Assembly: GCF_001544695.2 (NCBI RefSeq)
Contig: NZ_FCOM02000018.1
Location: 78,458 to 142,457 of the forward strand
From: Caballeronia arvi
Lineage (GTDB): Bacteria; Pseudomonadota; Gammaproteobacteria; Burkholderiales; Burkholderiaceae
DNA length: 64,000 nt
Direction of reading: 5' to 3'
Below are positions 34,795 to 44,592 of the stretch, one piece after another. The notes beneath the pieces were generated by a model. That model saw only the letters and a list, made by a program, of their open reading frames with translations. It did not search any database and was not told where the DNA came from. The translations under genes and the position numbers were made by a program. Positions within the stretch are counted from its first letter, which is position 1; every line of letters starts with the position of its first letter.

Positions 34795-35748
34795 TCACGC
34801 GATTGGCAACATGAGGAAGGTGTGCATTACGCGCAGGCCGAGTTCGTCGACGCGCTTCAAAAATTGCGTGAGCCACGCGTGCACGCCCGTTTCCAGAATC
34901 TGGCGGATGTCGGCATAGAGCACGTCGGCGCGCAGCTTGCCCGCGAAGCGCTCGCATTCCTTCGACGCATCCGTGCGCAGCTTCGCGAGCGTTTCGCAGA
35001 CGCCATCGAGCGATGCGATCAGCGAGCGCGGCATCTGCTCGTTGAGAATCAGCAACTCGACGACGCGCGTGGGCGTCACCACATCGCGATACACCTTGCG
35101 ATAGATCTCCAGCGCCGACACCGAACTCAGAATCGACGTCCAGTAATAAAAGTCTTCGAGCTGACGCGCGGCCTCGCGCGAGTTCGGCGTCGCATCGGCG
35201 AAGCGCACGTCGAGAATGCGCGCCGTATTGTCCGCGCGCTCCAGATACGCGCCGAGCTGCATGAAGAAGAACGCGTCGTCGCGCAGCGCCGTGCCCTGCA
35301 TCACGCCGCGGCATAGATTCGCGCGGTACTTGACCCATTCAAAAAGCGCATCCGGGCTCGTTTCGAGCTCGCTGTTCGCGAGCCGCTGATTGAATTCGAG
35401 CCACGTGAAGTTGATCGTCTCCCAGCCGTCCGTCGTGAGCGTGCCGCGCACCGCCCGCGCGTTTTCGCGCGTCGCCTGCAGGCACGAGAGGATGCTCGAC
35501 GGATTGCGCGCGTCCGCGGCCATGAAATGCAGCATGTCCTCACGCGAGCGCGAGCCGGGATGACGCTCGTCGAACCTGTCTTCCAGCTCCGAAATCTTCA
35601 GCACCGAGCGTTGCGTGCGCGCTTCCTGTTCGGGCGTCTGCGGCAGCAGCGCGCCCTGCATGTCGATGTCGAGCATGCGCGCAAGATTCTCCGCGCGCTC
35701 CATGTAGCGCGCCATCCAGAACAGGTGATCGGCTGTGCGGCTCAGCAT
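34795..35748 (-). CDS. Alpha-E domain protein (DUF403, COG2307)
   Basis: This 317-residue, all-helical protein has the family opening MLSRTADHLFWMARYMERAENLARMLD, with the conserved acidic/arginine residues WMARYxERAEN repeated later as FMQLGAYLERADNTARILD. The symmetry implies two helical repeats. No enzymatic activity is established; it nearly always accompanies the circularly permuted ATP-grasp and the transglutaminase-like protein. The start is one base after the ATP-grasp stop and the stop is three bases before the next gene, so the three are one transcript. Confidence 0.92.
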   Translation of the reverse strand: MLSRTADHLFWMARYMERAENLARMLDIDMQGALLPQTPEQEARTQRSVLKISELEDRFDERHPGSRSREDMLHFMAADARNPSSILSCLQATRENARAVRGTLTTDGWETINFTWLEFNQRLANSELETSPDALFEWVKYRANLCRGVMQGTALRDDAFFFMQLGAYLERADNTARILDVRFADATPNSREAARQLEDFYYWTSILSSVSALEIYRKVYRDVVTPTRVVELLILNEQMPRSLIASLDGVCETLAKLRTDASKECERFAGKLRADVLYADIRQILETGVHAWLTQFLKRVDELGLRVMHTFLMLPIA

Positions 35749-35749
35749 G

Positions 35750-37177
35750 TCATTCGACCATCCATGTATCTTTCGTGCCTCCGCCCTGCGATGAATTGAC
35801 GACGAGCGAGCCTTCGCGCAGCGCGACGCGCGTCAGGCCGCCCGCGCACATCGACACTTCGCGGCCGGAGAGCACGAACGGCCGCAAATCGATATGCCGC
35901 GGCGCGATGCCCGCATCGACGAAGGTCGGACATGCGGAGAGCGCGAGCGTCGGCTGGGCGATATAGCCTTCGGGCTTCGATATAAGCCGCGCGCGGAAGG
36001 CTTCGATTTCATCGTTCGTCGATGCCGGACCGACCAGCATGCCGTAGCCGCCCGCGCCGTGCACTTCCTTCACGACGAGCTCCGGCAGATGCGCGAGCGT
36101 GTAGGCGAGATCATCCGGCTTGCGGCATTGATAGGTCGGCACGTTATTCAGAATGGGCTTCTCGCCGAGATAGAACTCGATCATGCCGGGCACGAACGGA
36201 TAGATCGATTTGTCATCGGCGATGCCGGTGCCCATCGCATTCGCGAGCGTCACGCGCCCCGCGCGATACGACGTCAAAAGTCCCGGAATGCCCAGCGTCG
36301 AATCCGCGCGAAAGGCGAGCGGATCGAGAAAGTCGTCATCGACGCGGCGGTAGATCACGTCCACGCGGCGCGGCCCGTGCGTCGTGCGCATGAAGACATA
36401 GTTGTCGTCGACGAAGAGATCCTTGCCTTCGACGAGCTCCACGCCCATTTGCTGCGCGAGAAACGTGTGCTCGAAATACGCTGAGTTGTACATGCCCGGC
36501 GTCAGCACGACGACCGTGGGATCGTCGACGCCTTCGGGCGCGATCGAGCGCAGCGTGTCCAGCAGCAGATCGGGATAATGCGCGACCGGCGCGACGCGGT
36601 TCTGCACGAAGAGCTCTGGAAAGAGCCGCATCATCATCTTGCGGTTTTCGAGCATGTACGAGACGCCCGAGGGCACGCGCAGATTGTCTTCGAGCACGTA
36701 GAACTCGCCCGCTTCTCCCGCGCGCACCACGTCGATGCCCGCGATATGCGCGTACACGTCGAGTGGCACGTCGACGTTCTGCATCTCCGGCCGATATTGC
36801 GCGTTCGTATAGACCTGCTCGGCCGGAATGCGCCCGGCGAGCACGATGTCGCCGTCGTGATAGATATCGTGCAGAAAGAGATTGAGCGCCTGCACGCGCT
36901 GACGCAGGCCGGCTTCGAGCACGCGCCATTCATCGCCGGGGATGATGCGCGGAATCATGTCGAAGGGAATGAGCCGCTCCGTGCCGGACGAGTCGCCGTC
37001 CACGCCGTTCACTCCGTTCACCGCGAACGTGATGCCCACGCGCCGGAACAGCACGTCCGCCTCGGCACGTTTGCGCGCGATGGTCTCGGCGCTCTGCATC
37101 GCGAGCCAGCGGGAAAACCGTGCGTAGTGGTTGCGCACGGTGTCGTCCTGACGCATTTCATCGTAGATCTGCATCAT
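35750..37177 (-). CDS. Circularly permuted ATP-grasp protein (DUF404/407, COG2308)
   Basis: This 475-residue protein is of the circularly permuted ATP-grasp type, predicted by the field to ligate amino acids or peptides using ATP. Family features are IPFDMIPRIIPGDEW near residue 75, RPEMQNVDVPLDVYAHIAGIDVVR, FYVLEDNLRVPSGVSYMLENR with its metal/ATP acidic residues, and VVKEVHGAGGYGMLVGP, the nucleotide-binding loop. Two adjacent ATGs (37177 and 37174) share the AAGGACGCAC site. It leads the Anbu cluster. It is divergent from the exonuclease gene, with 136 bases between. The chemical product of these enzymes has not been determined. Confidence 0.92.
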   Translation of the reverse strand: MMQIYDEMRQDDTVRNHYARFSRWLAMQSAETIARKRAEADVLFRRVGITFAVNGVNGVDGDSSGTERLIPFDMIPRIIPGDEWRVLEAGLRQRVQALNLFLHDIYHDGDIVLAGRIPAEQVYTNAQYRPEMQNVDVPLDVYAHIAGIDVVRAGEAGEFYVLEDNLRVPSGVSYMLENRKMMMRLFPELFVQNRVAPVAHYPDLLLDTLRSIAPEGVDDPTVVVLTPGMYNSAYFEHTFLAQQMGVELVEGKDLFVDDNYVFMRTTHGPRRVDVIYRRVDDDFLDPLAFRADSTLGIPGLLTSYRAGRVTLANAMGTGIADDKSIYPFVPGMIEFYLGEKPILNNVPTYQCRKPDDLAYTLAHLPELVVKEVHGAGGYGMLVGPASTNDEIEAFRARLISKPEGYIAQPTLALSACPTFVDAGIAPRHIDLRPFVLSGREVSMCAGGLTRVALREGSLVVNSSQGGGTKDTWMVE

Positions 37178-37313
37178 GTGCGTCCTTCGTTTTTCGACGC
37201 GTGTCCATTGCAGTATCGGACGAAAGTGCGTGACATGTGCCACTTTTTTCTCGCGCGTGAATGACGCTCGGGGTTTTCGCGCTAGACTTGCCGCTTGCGT
37301 TCAGCGTTTCATC

Positions 37314-38888
37314 ATGTCCGAAGCCCCCCAAGACGAAAACGATTCCCTGGCCGATGCCCTGCTCGCAGGACTCGCGCGTCCCATCGTGTTCGTCGATCTG
37401 GAAACCACCGGCTCGAACGCGACCGAAGACCGCATCACCGAAATCGGCGTCGTGGAAGCGAGCACGGCGGGCATCGAACGATGGAGCGTGCTGGTCGATC
37501 CGGGTCTGCCGGTGCCGCCGTTCATCTCGCGCCTGACGGGCATCGAAGATGCGATGCTGCGCGGCCAGCCGACTTTCGAATCGCTTGCGCCCGCGCTGGT
37601 CGAACGACTGCACGGCAAGCTCTTCGTTGCGCACAACGCGCGCTTCGACTACGGCTTTCTGAAGAACGAATTCCGCCGCGCGGGCATCGCGTTTCGCGCG
37701 GATACGCTGTGCACGGTGCGGCTGTCGCGCGCGCTCTTTCCATCGGTCGAACGTCACGGGCTCGATGCGCTCATCGCACGCCTGAATCTCGCGCCCGAAG
37801 GACGCCATCGCGCGCTCGCCGACGCCGATCTCCTCTGGCAGTTCTGGCAGAAGATTCACACGTTGTATCCGCAAGATCTCGTCGATGCCGCCATCAAGAC
37901 GCTCGTGCGGCGCGCGAGCCTGCCCGCCGCGCTGCCCGAAGGCGCGCTCGACGCGCTGCCGTCGTCGCCCGGCGTCTATCTCTTTCACGGCGACGACGAC
38001 GTGCCGCTCTATGTCGGCAAGAGCATCAACCTGAAACAGCGCGTCGCGGCGCATTTTTCGGGCGATCACAGGCTTCAGAAGGACTTGTCGATCTCGCAGG
38101 CCATTCGTCGCATCGAAACCCGCGAGACGGTCGGAGAACTCGGCGCGCTGCTGCTCGAAGCGAAGCTCGTAAAGGATCTGAAGCCGACGCACAATCGCCT
38201 GCTCAAACGCGCATCGGGAACGTGCGCGTGGCAATGGCTGCCGGGCGCGAGCGCGCCGGCGCTCGTGAAGGCGAGCAGGCGCGATCTGTCGCGCGAGGAA
38301 CATCTGTTTGGCGTGTTCGCATCGCGCGCAAAGGCGCTCGCGTTCATGCGTCATTGCGCCGATGAGCACAACCTCTGTCACGCGACGCTCGGCCTCGAAA
38401 AAGCGCCGCTGTCGCGTGGCCGCGGCTGTTTCGGCTATCAGGTGAAACGCTGCCTCGGATCGTGCGCGGGAATCGAAACGCTCACGGATCACGCGGCGCG
38501 CGCGCTCGATGCGCTGCAAAGCTCGCGGCTCGCGCGATGGCCGCACGAAGGGCCGATCGCGATTGCCGAGCGCGACGAAGCATCGGGCCGCGAGGCGTGG
38601 CATGTCATCGATCGATGGTGCTATATCGGCACGTGCGCGACGCGCGACGGCATCGCTTCATTGCTCGCCGATGCGCCCGACCTGCGGCCGTTCGATGCCG
38701 ATGTCTACGGCCTGATCGCGAAGCGCCTTGCGTCGGGACAACTGACATGGATCGCGTGCGACGCGCGGCCGTCGTTTCATCTCGTCGTACAAGATGCGCC
38801 TTCGGTGAACGCCATCGTCACGCGGTCAATGAAACGCGCGACAAGGCACCGCGCGATTGCATCCGATCAATTCGCGCTGACGTTCTAG
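37314..38888 (+). CDS. DnaQ-like 3'-5' exonuclease fused to GIY-YIG (UvrC/Cho-like) nuclease
   Basis: This 524-residue protein has an N-terminal DEDDh exonuclease: IVFVDLETTGS (Asp/Glu), VAHNARFDYGFL and HRALADADL. A GIY-YIG endonuclease follows: GVYLFHGDDDVPLYVGKSINLKQRVAAHF, with the catalytic Glu in GALLLEAKLVKDLKPTHNR. The C-terminal part resembles Cho/UvrC without the HhH tail (RGCFGYQVKRCLGSCAG). The architecture matches exonuclease-Cho fusions annotated in many Proteobacteria and suggests nucleotide excision repair or damage processing. The ATG at 37314 lacks a visible ribosome site, so the transcript may be poorly translated or the start may differ. Confidence 0.9.
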   Translation: MSEAPQDENDSLADALLAGLARPIVFVDLETTGSNATEDRITEIGVVEASTAGIERWSVLVDPGLPVPPFISRLTGIEDAMLRGQPTFESLAPALVERLHGKLFVAHNARFDYGFLKNEFRRAGIAFRADTLCTVRLSRALFPSVERHGLDALIARLNLAPEGRHRALADADLLWQFWQKIHTLYPQDLVDAAIKTLVRRASLPAALPEGALDALPSSPGVYLFHGDDDVPLYVGKSINLKQRVAAHFSGDHRLQKDLSISQAIRRIETRETVGELGALLLEAKLVKDLKPTHNRLLKRASGTCAWQWLPGASAPALVKASRRDLSREEHLFGVFASRAKALAFMRHCADEHNLCHATLGLEKAPLSRGRGCFGYQVKRCLGSCAGIETLTDHAARALDALQSSRLARWPHEGPIAIAERDEASGREAWHVIDRWCYIGTCATRDGIASLLADAPDLRPFDADVYGLIAKRLASGQLTWIACDARPSFHLVVQDAPSVNAIVTRSMKRATRHRAIASDQFALTF

Positions 38889-38895
38889 ACACCGC

Positions 38896-39639
<744 letters not shown>

Positions 39640-39761
39640 GTCGTGCTCCTCAAAGTGGGCTGTTCGATGAGAAGCATGATGAATCATTCCGTTTCCGCGA
39701 TCATCGCGTCTGGCTTAGTATCATCGTTCCAGTTGCTTCAACAATCGCAGAGCTGATTCCA
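39640..39761. promoter_or_regulatory. SDR/LysR divergent promoter region with palindromes
   Basis: The 122-base divergent region holds CGCGAT-C-ATCGCG (39696-39708), a 13-base palindrome with a one-base centre, and ATGAT-GA-ATCAT (39676-39687). LysR proteins usually bind such imperfect dyads between regulator and target gene, so these are candidate operators for the adjacent LysR. -35 and -10 boxes were not resolved. Confidence 0.4.
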
Positions 39762-40658
39762 ATGGATCGATTCCAGGAAATGCAGGTGTTCGTGCGCATC
39801 GCGGAGCGGCGCAGCTTCACGCAGGCCGCCGACGATCTGCAGATTCCGCGCGCCACCGTCACCAATCTGATGAAGCGTCTGGAAGAACGGCTCGGCGCGC
39901 GCCTGCTCGAACGCACGACGCGCTCGGTGCGCCTCACGCACGATGGCGAAGCGCACTACCGTCGCTGCGTGCGTCTGATCGCGGATCTGGAGGAAGCCGA
40001 AGGCTCGTTCAGGCATGCCGAGCCGAAAGGTCTCTTGCGCGTGAATCTGCAAGGCACGCTCGCGCGACACTTCATCATGCCGGGACTGCCCGCGTTCCTT
40101 GAAAGCCATGCGCAAATCGAACTGCATATCGGCGAGGACGACAGACTCGTCGATCTCGTGCGTGAAGGCGTCGATTGCGTGCTGCGCGCGGGCACGTTGC
40201 AGGATTCGTCGATGATCGGCCGGCGCGTCGCGCTGCTTGAACAGGTGACGGTGGCGAGCCCTGCGTATCTGTCGCGCGAAGGCGTGCCGGACGATCTCGA
40301 AGCGCTCGCATCGCATCGCGCGGTGAACTATCTGTCGAGCGCGACGGGCCGCGTGCTGCCGCTGGAGTTCACGGTCGACGACGGCATCGAGAGCATCGAA
40401 TTGCGCGCGACGGTCTCCGTGACGGGCGTCGAGCTCTATACGCAAGCCGCGCTCGCGGGACTCGGCATCGTTCAGGTGCCGCGTTATCACATCGACGATG
40501 CGCTCGCCGATGGCCGCCTGCAAGCCGTGCTTCCGAACCTTCCTCCACCGCCGATGCCGGTCTCCGTGCTCTATCCGCATAACCGTCAGCTCTCGGCGCG
40601 TGTGCGGGTTTTCGCGGATTGGTTGAGCGAAACTTTCGCCGGGCATAACGCGCGTTGA
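39762..40658 (+). CDS. LysR-family transcriptional regulator
   Basis: This 298-residue LysR protein begins MDRFQEMQVFVRIAERRSFTQAADDLQIPRATVT, the N-terminal helix-turn-helix of the group close to AaeR/DmlR. The effector domain spans residues ~90-295. ATG at 39762 has only a weak GAG-like site, but it begins the helix-turn-helix precisely. It is divergent from the SDR gene and probably controls it. A strong terminator follows it at 40672-40715. Confidence 0.92.
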   Translation: MDRFQEMQVFVRIAERRSFTQAADDLQIPRATVTNLMKRLEERLGARLLERTTRSVRLTHDGEAHYRRCVRLIADLEEAEGSFRHAEPKGLLRVNLQGTLARHFIMPGLPAFLESHAQIELHIGEDDRLVDLVREGVDCVLRAGTLQDSSMIGRRVALLEQVTVASPAYLSREGVPDDLEALASHRAVNYLSSATGRVLPLEFTVDDGIESIELRATVSVTGVELYTQAALAGLGIVQVPRYHIDDALADGRLQAVLPNLPPPPMPVSVLYPHNRQLSARVRVFADWLSETFAGHNAR

Positions 40659-40671
40659 TCAAATACGAAGC

Positions 40672-40715
40672 AAAAGAGGCCAGCTTCCCTATCAAGGGAT
40701 AGCTGGCCTCTTTTT
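40672..40715. terminator. Bidirectional terminator between LysR and HU genes
   Basis: AAAAGAGGCCAGCT and AGCTGGCCTCTTTT form a 14-base-pair stem with a 15-base internal region that itself can pair (CCCT/AGGG), followed by T on the plus strand and by T on the minus strand from the leading A run. It lies between convergent genes and can end both transcripts. Confidence 0.9.
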
Positions 40716-40770
40716 CATCGAGCTTCGATTCCGCCAACGAAACCGAAGCATGCAACGCTAACGAACCGAC

Positions 40771-41229
40771 TTAAGCCGCTGCGTCCTTCAGCTTCTTCAG
40801 CGCGCGCGCCTTGATGCGAACGCTTGCCGGCTTCGCCGGGAACCAGCGCTCTTCACCCGTGAACGGGTCCTTGCCGAAGCGCTTCTTCTTTGCCGCCACG
40901 GCTTGCGCGGTGATCTTCAGAAGGCCCGACAGCGTGAATTCGCCTGCGCCCTTCTTGTGGATCGAGCCGAGGATGGTGTCTTCCAGCGCGACCAGCACGG
41001 CCTTCACCGCCTTCACGTCGACAGCCGCGCGCTCGGAGAGATGCGTCGCGAGCGATGCCTTGGTGAACGTATCCTTGATCGGCGAGGGAGCGCCCGTGGT
41101 CTTCTTCGCGGCTACCTTCTTTGCGGCAACCTTCGGTGCTGCTGCTTTCTTCGCCGGTGCGGCGGCGGTCTTCGCCGTGGCCTTCTTGGCCGGGGCTTTC
41201 TTGGCAGCGGTTTTAGCGGAAGTCGACAT
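40771..41229 (-). CDS. HU-family DNA-binding protein with H1-like Ala/Lys-rich N-terminal tail
   Basis: Residues ~50-152 of 152 are a HU/IHF fold (SLATHLSERAAVDVKAVKAVLVALED, then the arm FTLSGLLKITAQ...KDPFTGEERWFPAKPASVRIKAR). The first ~47 residues are a repeat-like Ala/Lys/Pro tail (AAKKAPAKKATAKTA onward) resembling histone H1 C-termini. This fusion is characteristic of Burkholderiaceae. It compacts or bridges DNA in the nucleoid. TAGGAGAAAC precedes the ATG. It is flanked by the bidirectional terminator downstream, and is likely monocistronic. Confidence 0.95.
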   Translation of the reverse strand: MSTSAKTAAKKAPAKKATAKTAAAPAKKAAAPKVAAKKVAAKKTTGAPSPIKDTFTKASLATHLSERAAVDVKAVKAVLVALEDTILGSIHKKGAGEFTLSGLLKITAQAVAAKKKRFGKDPFTGEERWFPAKPASVRIKARALKKLKDAAA

Positions 41230-41427
41230 GTTTCTCCTACCTGTTTTTGGTCAGTGATGTTCGAATACGTCCGCACCGATGCGTTCGTATCACGCCGGAT
41301 TCTACATAGACCAAGCGACTTCGTGCGAGTCTTTTGCGCTTTTATATCGTTTTTATAGGGGTTTTTCGTGGTGTCGCGCTGACAGATCATCGTCTTCGAT
41401 ACATCGACGGCGATGACGCGATGCGTT

Positions 41428-42195
41428 TTAGCCCTGCACAGAAGAGGTAAACGTGCGATGCGCGATATGAGCGATCAACGGATAGTGATCGGACGCGATG
41501 CGCGAAAGCCGTGTGCGATGCACGTCGACACGCATCAGACGCTCGCCCGGATGCACCCAGATGCGATCGAGCGCGAAGAGCGGATAGCGCGTCGGAAAGG
41601 TGCGCAACGCGCTCGCGCGATGAAAGTGCGTGACGAGCCGCCGCAACGTTCGACCATAAACGAACCACTCGTTGAGATCGCCGAGCAGGATGACGGGCAG
41701 CGCGGGCGTATCGAAGCTTTGCAGCACTTGCTCCACTTGCGCGCGCCTTTCGCTCGATGCGAGACCGAGATGCGTCGCGACCACGCGCCACACTTCGCCG
41801 CCGCAATCGATGTCGGCATCGAGCGCGCCGCGCGGCTCGCGGCTTCCGAACGAAAGGTCGAGCGTGCGCACCGCGCGCACCGGATAGCGCGTGAGCACCG
41901 CGTTGCCGTAACGCCGCTCGGGGCTGTCGAGCGTCGGGCCCGGCACGGCATGCAGGTTGGTCATGCGTTGCAGCATGTCGAGCACATCGGGCGAGCCGCT
42001 GCCGCCGAGCGGAACCTCCTGCAACGCAAAGATGTCCGCATCGATTTCGGCGAGCACTGCGCCGATGCGCTCCGGTGCAAACTTCCCGTCGATGCCTACC
42101 GCGCCGTGCAAGTTGTAAGTCGCGATGCGCAGCTCCTTCGCACGCGCGTAGCTCATGCCTTCCTGTTCGATGACGGCGTCAGGCATCGGCGTCAT
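41428..42195 (-). CDS. Endonuclease/exonuclease/phosphatase-fold protein (YbhP-like)
   Basis: This 255-residue EEP-fold protein shows the catalytic positions RIATYNLHGAVG (Asn), FALQEV (Glu), LLGDLNEW (Asp-x-Asn) and SRIASDHYPL (Asp-His). The start at 42195 overlaps the stop of the phospholipase gene by ATGA, with GAGGTCAACTC upstream; a longer frame is possible but less well supported. In E. coli the YbhP homologue sits next to the cardiolipin synthase ClsB, the same neighbour relationship as here. I infer a role in lipid or membrane metabolism (phosphodiesterase) and not DNA repair. Confidence 0.9.
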   Translation of the reverse strand: MTPMPDAVIEQEGMSYARAKELRIATYNLHGAVGIDGKFAPERIGAVLAEIDADIFALQEVPLGGSGSPDVLDMLQRMTNLHAVPGPTLDSPERRYGNAVLTRYPVRAVRTLDLSFGSREPRGALDADIDCGGEVWRVVATHLGLASSERRAQVEQVLQSFDTPALPVILLGDLNEWFVYGRTLRRLVTHFHRASALRTFPTRYPLFALDRIWVHPGERLMRVDVHRTRLSRIASDHYPLIAHIAHRTFTSSVQG

Positions 42196-44474
42196 GAGTT
42201 GACCTCGTCGGGGCGCTCGTTCTTCGATTCGCACGGCATCGTGCCGCTTTCACGCAATGCGTTCGCGCGTTTCGCTTCATCGGTTGCGCGTGGCTTGTCG
42301 GCGTCGCTCGGCGCGCCTTCGTGCACCTCGTGACGATCCGCGCGGCCGAGAAAGCGCTGCAACAACAGCGATACACCGATCAGCGCCGCGCCGATGCCGA
42401 TCAGCACCGCGAACGAGCCGACCGTCGGCCGATGCAGCGAAGCGACGAGCTGATGCGCGAACGCGACCGTCAGAACGATGCCCGGCCCCATGCCGAGCAT
42501 CGTGCCGATCATGAAGTCGCGCATGCGGATATGCGATGCCCCCGCAACGAGGTTGACGATCGCAAACGGCGCGACCGGCAAGAGCCGCAACACCACGACC
42601 GCGACGATGCCGCGCTTGCCCACGCGCTCGGACAGCCGGTTCACGCGTGTGCCCGCGAGCTTGCGCACGGCATCGCGGCCGAGCCAGTTGCCGAGCGAAT
42701 ACGAGATGGCGGCCGCGATCGTCGTGCCGACGAACGCATAGACGCCGCTCCACGGCGCACCGAAGACGACGCCCGTCGTCGCGATGAGCAGCGTGATCGG
42801 TACAGCGCTCACGGCTGCGGTCACATAGGCGAGCAGGATCCAGAGCGGCGCGAAAGGCAGCGCTTCGATGCGCCGCGTCGCGTTCGTGAGCGACTTCAGG
42901 CTCACATAGTCGGCGAGCGGCGTCCAGTGCCACAGACCCGCGACGACCACGATCATCAGCGCGAGCGCGCCGAGCAGCGCGAAGCGTCCGATGAGCGGGC
43001 GCGTCTTTTCCGCGGGCACGAACTGATCGACGAGCTCGTCGGCGCCGATCGGCGTTTCGGGATCGATGAGCGCTTCGGGCGGAATCAACTGATCGAGTTC
43101 CGTCGACACTTGCGGGTCGAGCGGCACCAACGTGCGATGTTCGTCGCGCTCGCGCAAGAGCGCGGCAATCGCCGCGTTCATGCCGCCGCGCGCCTGACGT
43201 TCGCGCACGACGTCATCGATCGCACAGCCGAGATGCTCGGCGAGCAGCGTGTCACGCATCGTCGCCATCGCGCGGCGGATACGCGCATCGGCGCCCGCAT
43301 CGATCGACACGTTGCATTCGCTGTCGAGCACCATCGAACGATTGTTCAGGTTGGCCGAGCCGACGATCAGCAATTCGTCGTCGACGATCATCAGCTTGCT
43401 GTGCACGTTGACGATCTCGTCGTCGAGCTTCGGCACGGTCGGGCACATCAGGCGATAACGTCCGTGCGTGTCCGCCTTCTTCAGCAGTTCGTGCAGGCGC
43501 GCGCGCAGCACGCCCATCGTCACTTCCTGCAACCATCCGCTTTGATTGCGCGGCACGACGATGGCGAGATCGGGGCCATCCTCGCGCGCGAGCGAATCGG
43601 CGAGTGCAGCGCCCACCGTACCCGACGTGAAGTATTGATTCTCGATGTAGATGCTGCGCCGCGCCCGCGCGATGGCGTCGAGATACTGTGTGCGGATCTG
43701 CTGCACGGGATCGCGGCCGAGATAGGCGGGTTCGGTCAGCGAGATCGCGATCTGCACGTCTTCGAGATCGACGCGTCGCGAAGGCGGCCACGGATCGTCG
43801 CGATTCTCCGCGCGATGCGCACGGATCGCGAGCCGCTTGCCGCATGCGCGCGCCCAGCGTTCGCGCGCAAGCAGCCCGATTTCGCGTGCGGCATCGCCGT
43901 CGAACATCGTGTGGACGTCGTGAAACGGCTGATAGCGCGCGCCGTTCGCATCGCGGCGCAGCGGCTCGTCGGGCGCATGCGCGTTCGTGTCCCAACGCGA
44001 GCGCGTGAGATCGAGACCGCCGACGAACGCAACGCGATCATCGATCACGACGAGCTTCTGATGTTGCGAGGCGCCCATCGGATGCTTGCCGTCCATCTGG
44101 AACGCGATGCGCCGGTTCGTGCGCCAGCCCATCTTGTAGACCGGCAGCCATTCGCGCTCGAATGCATAGAGCATCGCGAAGTCCCACGCGAGAATGTAGA
44201 TGCGCAGACGGCGCCTGTTCGCTGTGACCGCGTGCAGGAAGTCGCCGAGCGCCTCCGGATAGCCATCGTCCGCGCCTTCGGGCGTAAGCTTCATGCGGCT
44301 GTCGATATCCCAGCCGAGAATGAACACGGTGCGTTCCGCGCGCGTGATCGCTTCACGCAGCACGCGGAAATAATCGGCGCCGTCGATGAGAAGACCGAAG
44401 CGCCGCGCGTGACGCACGCTCGCGCAATTGCGTCCCGGCTGGAAAAACGGCTCGTCGTGGTGTGCGTTGCTCAT
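42192..44474 (-). CDS. Phospholipase D/cardiolipin-synthase-like protein fused to a VTT (DedA/TVP38) domain
   Basis: This 760-residue protein has two HKD motifs of the PLD superfamily: H138-x-K140-x4-D145 (HQKLVVIDD) and H358-x-K360-x4-D365 (HSKLMIVDD), followed by IVGSANLNNRS. The last ~230 residues form a membrane VTT domain (TLLIATTGVVFGAPWSGVYAF and LRLLPVAPFAIVNLVAG). The two activities could be coupled, phosphatidyl transfer and lipid movement, in the inner membrane. ATG at 44474 with AGGCAC is the better start; an in-frame ATG at 44525 adds 17 residues. It is translationally coupled to the YbhP-like gene by an ATGA overlap. Its upstream promoter region is the short divergent gap to the CLC gene. 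Confidence 0.92.
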   Translation of the reverse strand: MSNAHHDEPFFQPGRNCASVRHARRFGLLIDGADYFRVLREAITRAERTVFILGWDIDSRMKLTPEGADDGYPEALGDFLHAVTANRRRLRIYILAWDFAMLYAFEREWLPVYKMGWRTNRRIAFQMDGKHPMGASQHQKLVVIDDRVAFVGGLDLTRSRWDTNAHAPDEPLRRDANGARYQPFHDVHTMFDGDAAREIGLLARERWARACGKRLAIRAHRAENRDDPWPPSRRVDLEDVQIAISLTEPAYLGRDPVQQIRTQYLDAIARARRSIYIENQYFTSGTVGAALADSLAREDGPDLAIVVPRNQSGWLQEVTMGVLRARLHELLKKADTHGRYRLMCPTVPKLDDEIVNVHSKLMIVDDELLIVGSANLNNRSMVLDSECNVSIDAGADARIRRAMATMRDTLLAEHLGCAIDDVVRERQARGGMNAAIAALLRERDEHRTLVPLDPQVSTELDQLIPPEALIDPETPIGADELVDQFVPAEKTRPLIGRFALLGALALMIVVVAGLWHWTPLADYVSLKSLTNATRRIEALPFAPLWILLAYVTAAVSAVPITLLIATTGVVFGAPWSGVYAFVGTTIAAAISYSLGNWLGRDAVRKLAGTRVNRLSERVGKRGIVAVVVLRLLPVAPFAIVNLVAGASHIRMRDFMIGTMLGMGPGIVLTVAFAHQLVASLHRPTVGSFAVLIGIGAALIGVSLLLQRFLGRADRHEVHEGAPSDADKPRATDEAKRANALRESGTMPCESKNERPDEVNS

Positions 44475-44592
44475 GTGCCTGGGAAGCACTCCGCGGCCAA
44501 ATAACTTTCGTTTTGCAAGCACCATGCCCGCCGCCTGATGCTACGCTTCGTTGCACATGCCGATACACGCCGATTCCGGAGCGACATGCGCG

